The notes under the pieces: generated by a model | The model's database searches: none | The model's input: the letters and a program-made list of their open reading frames with translations, nothing else | Told to the model about the DNA's origin: nothing | Made by a program: the position numbers and the translations under genes | Assembly: GCA_027335515.1 (NCBI GenBank) | Contig: DAHWHT010000328.1 | Location: forward strand, 1 to 6,876 | Direction of reading: 5' to 3' | From: Clostridia bacterium | GTDB lineage: Bacteria > Bacillota_E > RBS10-35 > JAJYVN01 | DNA: 6,876 nt | Shown here: piece after piece, positions 5,678 to 6,876 of the stretch | Position numbering within the stretch: position 1 is the first letter of the stretch | How the letters are laid out: every line of letters begins with the position of its first letter

Positions 5678-6876
5678 TCACCCCGGCGTGGCGCCCGGGC
5701 CATCGGCCTGGAGGGCGAGGCGCCCCGCCTCCAGCGTGCGCACGATCGCGTCGACGTCATACACGCACCCGCCCCAGGTGCCGCCGCCGACCGCCTGCAG
5801 GGCGGCCCACAGGCGCGTGTCCTGCGGCAGTCCAGGCGCGGGTGCCAGATCGGGGTGGGGCGGGCGGGCGGCCAGGACGGCCGCGGCCTGCTCGGGGCTC
5901 CAGGTCTGCGCGCCGTGGCCCACCAGTTCGACCCGTCCCTCCAGACGGTTGCGGTCGACCACGATGGCGATGCGATCACCGTCGCGCACGCGGCCGATCG
6001 GCCCGCCTGCCAGGGCCTCGGGTCCAATGTGGCCAACGCACGGGCCCGTGGAGACGCCGGAAAAGCGCGCGTCGGTCAAAAGCGCCACCTCGCGCCCGAA
6101 CGGCACGAACTTCAGCGCCGAAGTCAGTTGATAGGTCTCCTCCATTCCGGTGCCGAGCGGGCCGCCTCCGATGACCACCACCACGTCACCGGCGCGGATC
6201 GCGTCTTGGCCCCGGCTCTTGAGGGCGCGGATGGCCGCGCGTTCACTGGTGAAGACGCGCGCCGGCCCCGTGTGGCGAAACACGCCGTCGGCGTCGACCA
6301 GCGATGGGTCGATGGCCGTGCTCTTGATGACGGAACCCTCAGGGCAAAGATTGCCCACCGGGAAGGTGATGGTCGGGGTCAGTCCGCGCCTTCGCGCCGC
6401 ATCGGGGTCCATGATCACGCGGTCGGGGTCGATCCCGTCGGCCTCCCGCAGCCGGCGACGCAGACCGGCCCGCCGCTCCGATCCCTCCCACCAATCCAGA
6501 ACCGCGTCCAGGTTCAGCCCGCCGACCGTGCGGCAGGTGGTGTCCACGAGCCCGAGTCGGCGCAGGTGCAGCAGCACCTCTGGCACGCCGCCGGCCAGAA
6601 AGACGCGCACCGTCGGGTGGTTGTCCGGCCCGTTGGGCAGGACGTCCACCAGTCGCGGGGTTTGCCGGTTGACCGCCGCCCAGTCCGCCGCGGTCGGACG
6701 CCGCAGCCCGGCGGCATGGGCGATGGCCGGCAGGTGCAGCAGCAGGTTGGTCGAGCCGCCGAAGGCCGCATGCACCACCATGGCGTTTTGGATCGCGCGT
6801 TCGTCCAGGATATCCGCGCACGTCCAACCGGCGGCCTCCAGCGCCAGCAACGCCAGTGCCGAGCGCCGGGCGGCAT
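5678..6876 (-). CDS. YjhG/YagF-type D-xylonate (sugar-acid) dehydratase, C-terminal part
   Basis: The last ~398 residues of an IlvD/EDD-superfamily iron-sulfur dehydratase; the 5' end lies beyond the right edge. Full members are about 650 residues, so roughly 250 are missing. The closest match is the YjhG/YagF group, which dehydrates D-xylonate to 2-keto-3-deoxy-D-xylonate. Visible stretches include [12 protein letters not shown] at the edge, [19 protein letters not shown] (about residues 35-53 of the visible part), [11 protein letters not shown] near 79-89, [20 protein letters not shown] near 170-189, and [15 protein letters not shown] near 241-255. [11 protein letters not shown] near 267-277 holds the Ser (codon at 6059-6061) that acts as catalytic base in relatives. 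[19 protein letters not shown] near 359-377 is a C-terminal signature of this subgroup, not of IlvD or Edd. The cluster-binding cysteines expected in the N-terminal part cannot be checked. No stops or frameshifts are visible. It is the first of the three - strand genes in the window. Subfamily is firm; related sugar acids remain possible substrates. Confidence 0.93.
   Translation of the reverse strand, partial: AARRSALALLALEAAGWTCADILDERAIQNAMVVHAAFGGSTNLLLHLPAIAHAAGLRRPTAADWAAVNRQTPRLVDVLPNGPDNHPTVRVFLAGGVPEVLLHLRRLGLVDTTCRTVGGLNLDAVLDWWEGSERRAGLRRRLREADGIDPDRVIMDPDAARRRGLTPTITFPVGNLCPEGSVIKSTAIDPSLVDADGVFRHTGPARVFTSERAAIRALKSRGQDAIRAGDVVVVIGGGPLGTGMEETYQLTSALKFVPFGREVALLTDARFSGVSTGPCVGHIGPEALAGGPIGRVRDGDRIAIVVDRNRLEGRVELVGHGAQTWSPEQAAAVLAARPPHPDLAPAPGLPQDTRLWAALQAVGGGTWGGCVYDVDAIVRTLEAGRLALQADGPGATPG

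Noticed and set aside
4476..5681. A 401-codon - strand frame overlapping the SIS gene.
   Set aside because: The composition is Arg/Gly/Pro-rich and motif-free, while the neighbouring frame carries every SIS motif and the GlmS-like C-terminus.
6850..6850. Apparent start codon of the dehydratase frame at 6850.
   Set aside because: It is an internal TTG; the family-typical ARRSALAL segment continues to the window edge, so the real start is outside.
5678..6876. Considered dihydroxy-acid dehydratase (IlvD) or 6-phosphogluconate dehydratase (Edd) for the right-edge gene.
   Set aside because: The stretches around [19 protein letters not shown] and [16 protein letters not shown] match the YjhG/YagF branch, not IlvD or Edd.

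Overview
The window is very GC-rich throughout, with G or C strongly preferred at third codon positions and GTG used as a start for at least two genes. The gene content (a SpoVB-type flippase, a NodB polysaccharide deacetylase and a FemAB-type aminoacyltransferase) points to a Gram-positive, probably spore-forming bacterium with a high-GC genome. The Thermaerobacter/Symbiobacterium kind of Firmicute fits well; this placement is an inference from gene content and composition, not from a marker gene.

Left half, + strand (1-3970). The last 23 codons of an unidentified gene end at 73. After a 240-nt gap with two small hairpins comes a 502-residue multi-pass membrane protein of the SpoVB/MATE-like (MOP) flippase family. 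A 72-nt gap follows, holding an inverted repeat and a weak promoter-like pair, then a membrane-anchored NodB-type polysaccharide deacetylase with all catalytic motifs. After 141 nt with no recognisable gene comes a FemAB-type peptidoglycan aminoacyltransferase, whose start is fixed by a strong Shine-Dalgarno sequence before a GTG. Together these three genes read as a cell-envelope set: lipid-linked precursor export, glycan deacetylation and peptide-bridge building.

Right half, - strand (3979-6876). Three genes are read right to left: the C-terminal ~398 residues of a YjhG/YagF-type sugar-acid (D-xylonate) dehydratase that runs off the right edge, a stand-alone SIS-domain protein resembling the isomerase half of GlmS, and a small FMN-binding flavin reductase-like protein. 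Spacings of 96 and 46 nt on one strand suggest an operon. The most plausible theme is use of a sugar or amino-sugar derivative through a sugar-acid intermediate, but this exact trio is not one I can assign to a known pathway. A GC-rich 16-bp tandem repeat lies just after the dehydratase stop codon.

The two sets converge with only 8 nt between stop codons, and both stops lie inside one short hairpin. I see no RNA genes, CRISPR array, insertion sequence or phage genes. Apart from the possible uncharacterised sugar operon, the region looks like ordinary chromosome.
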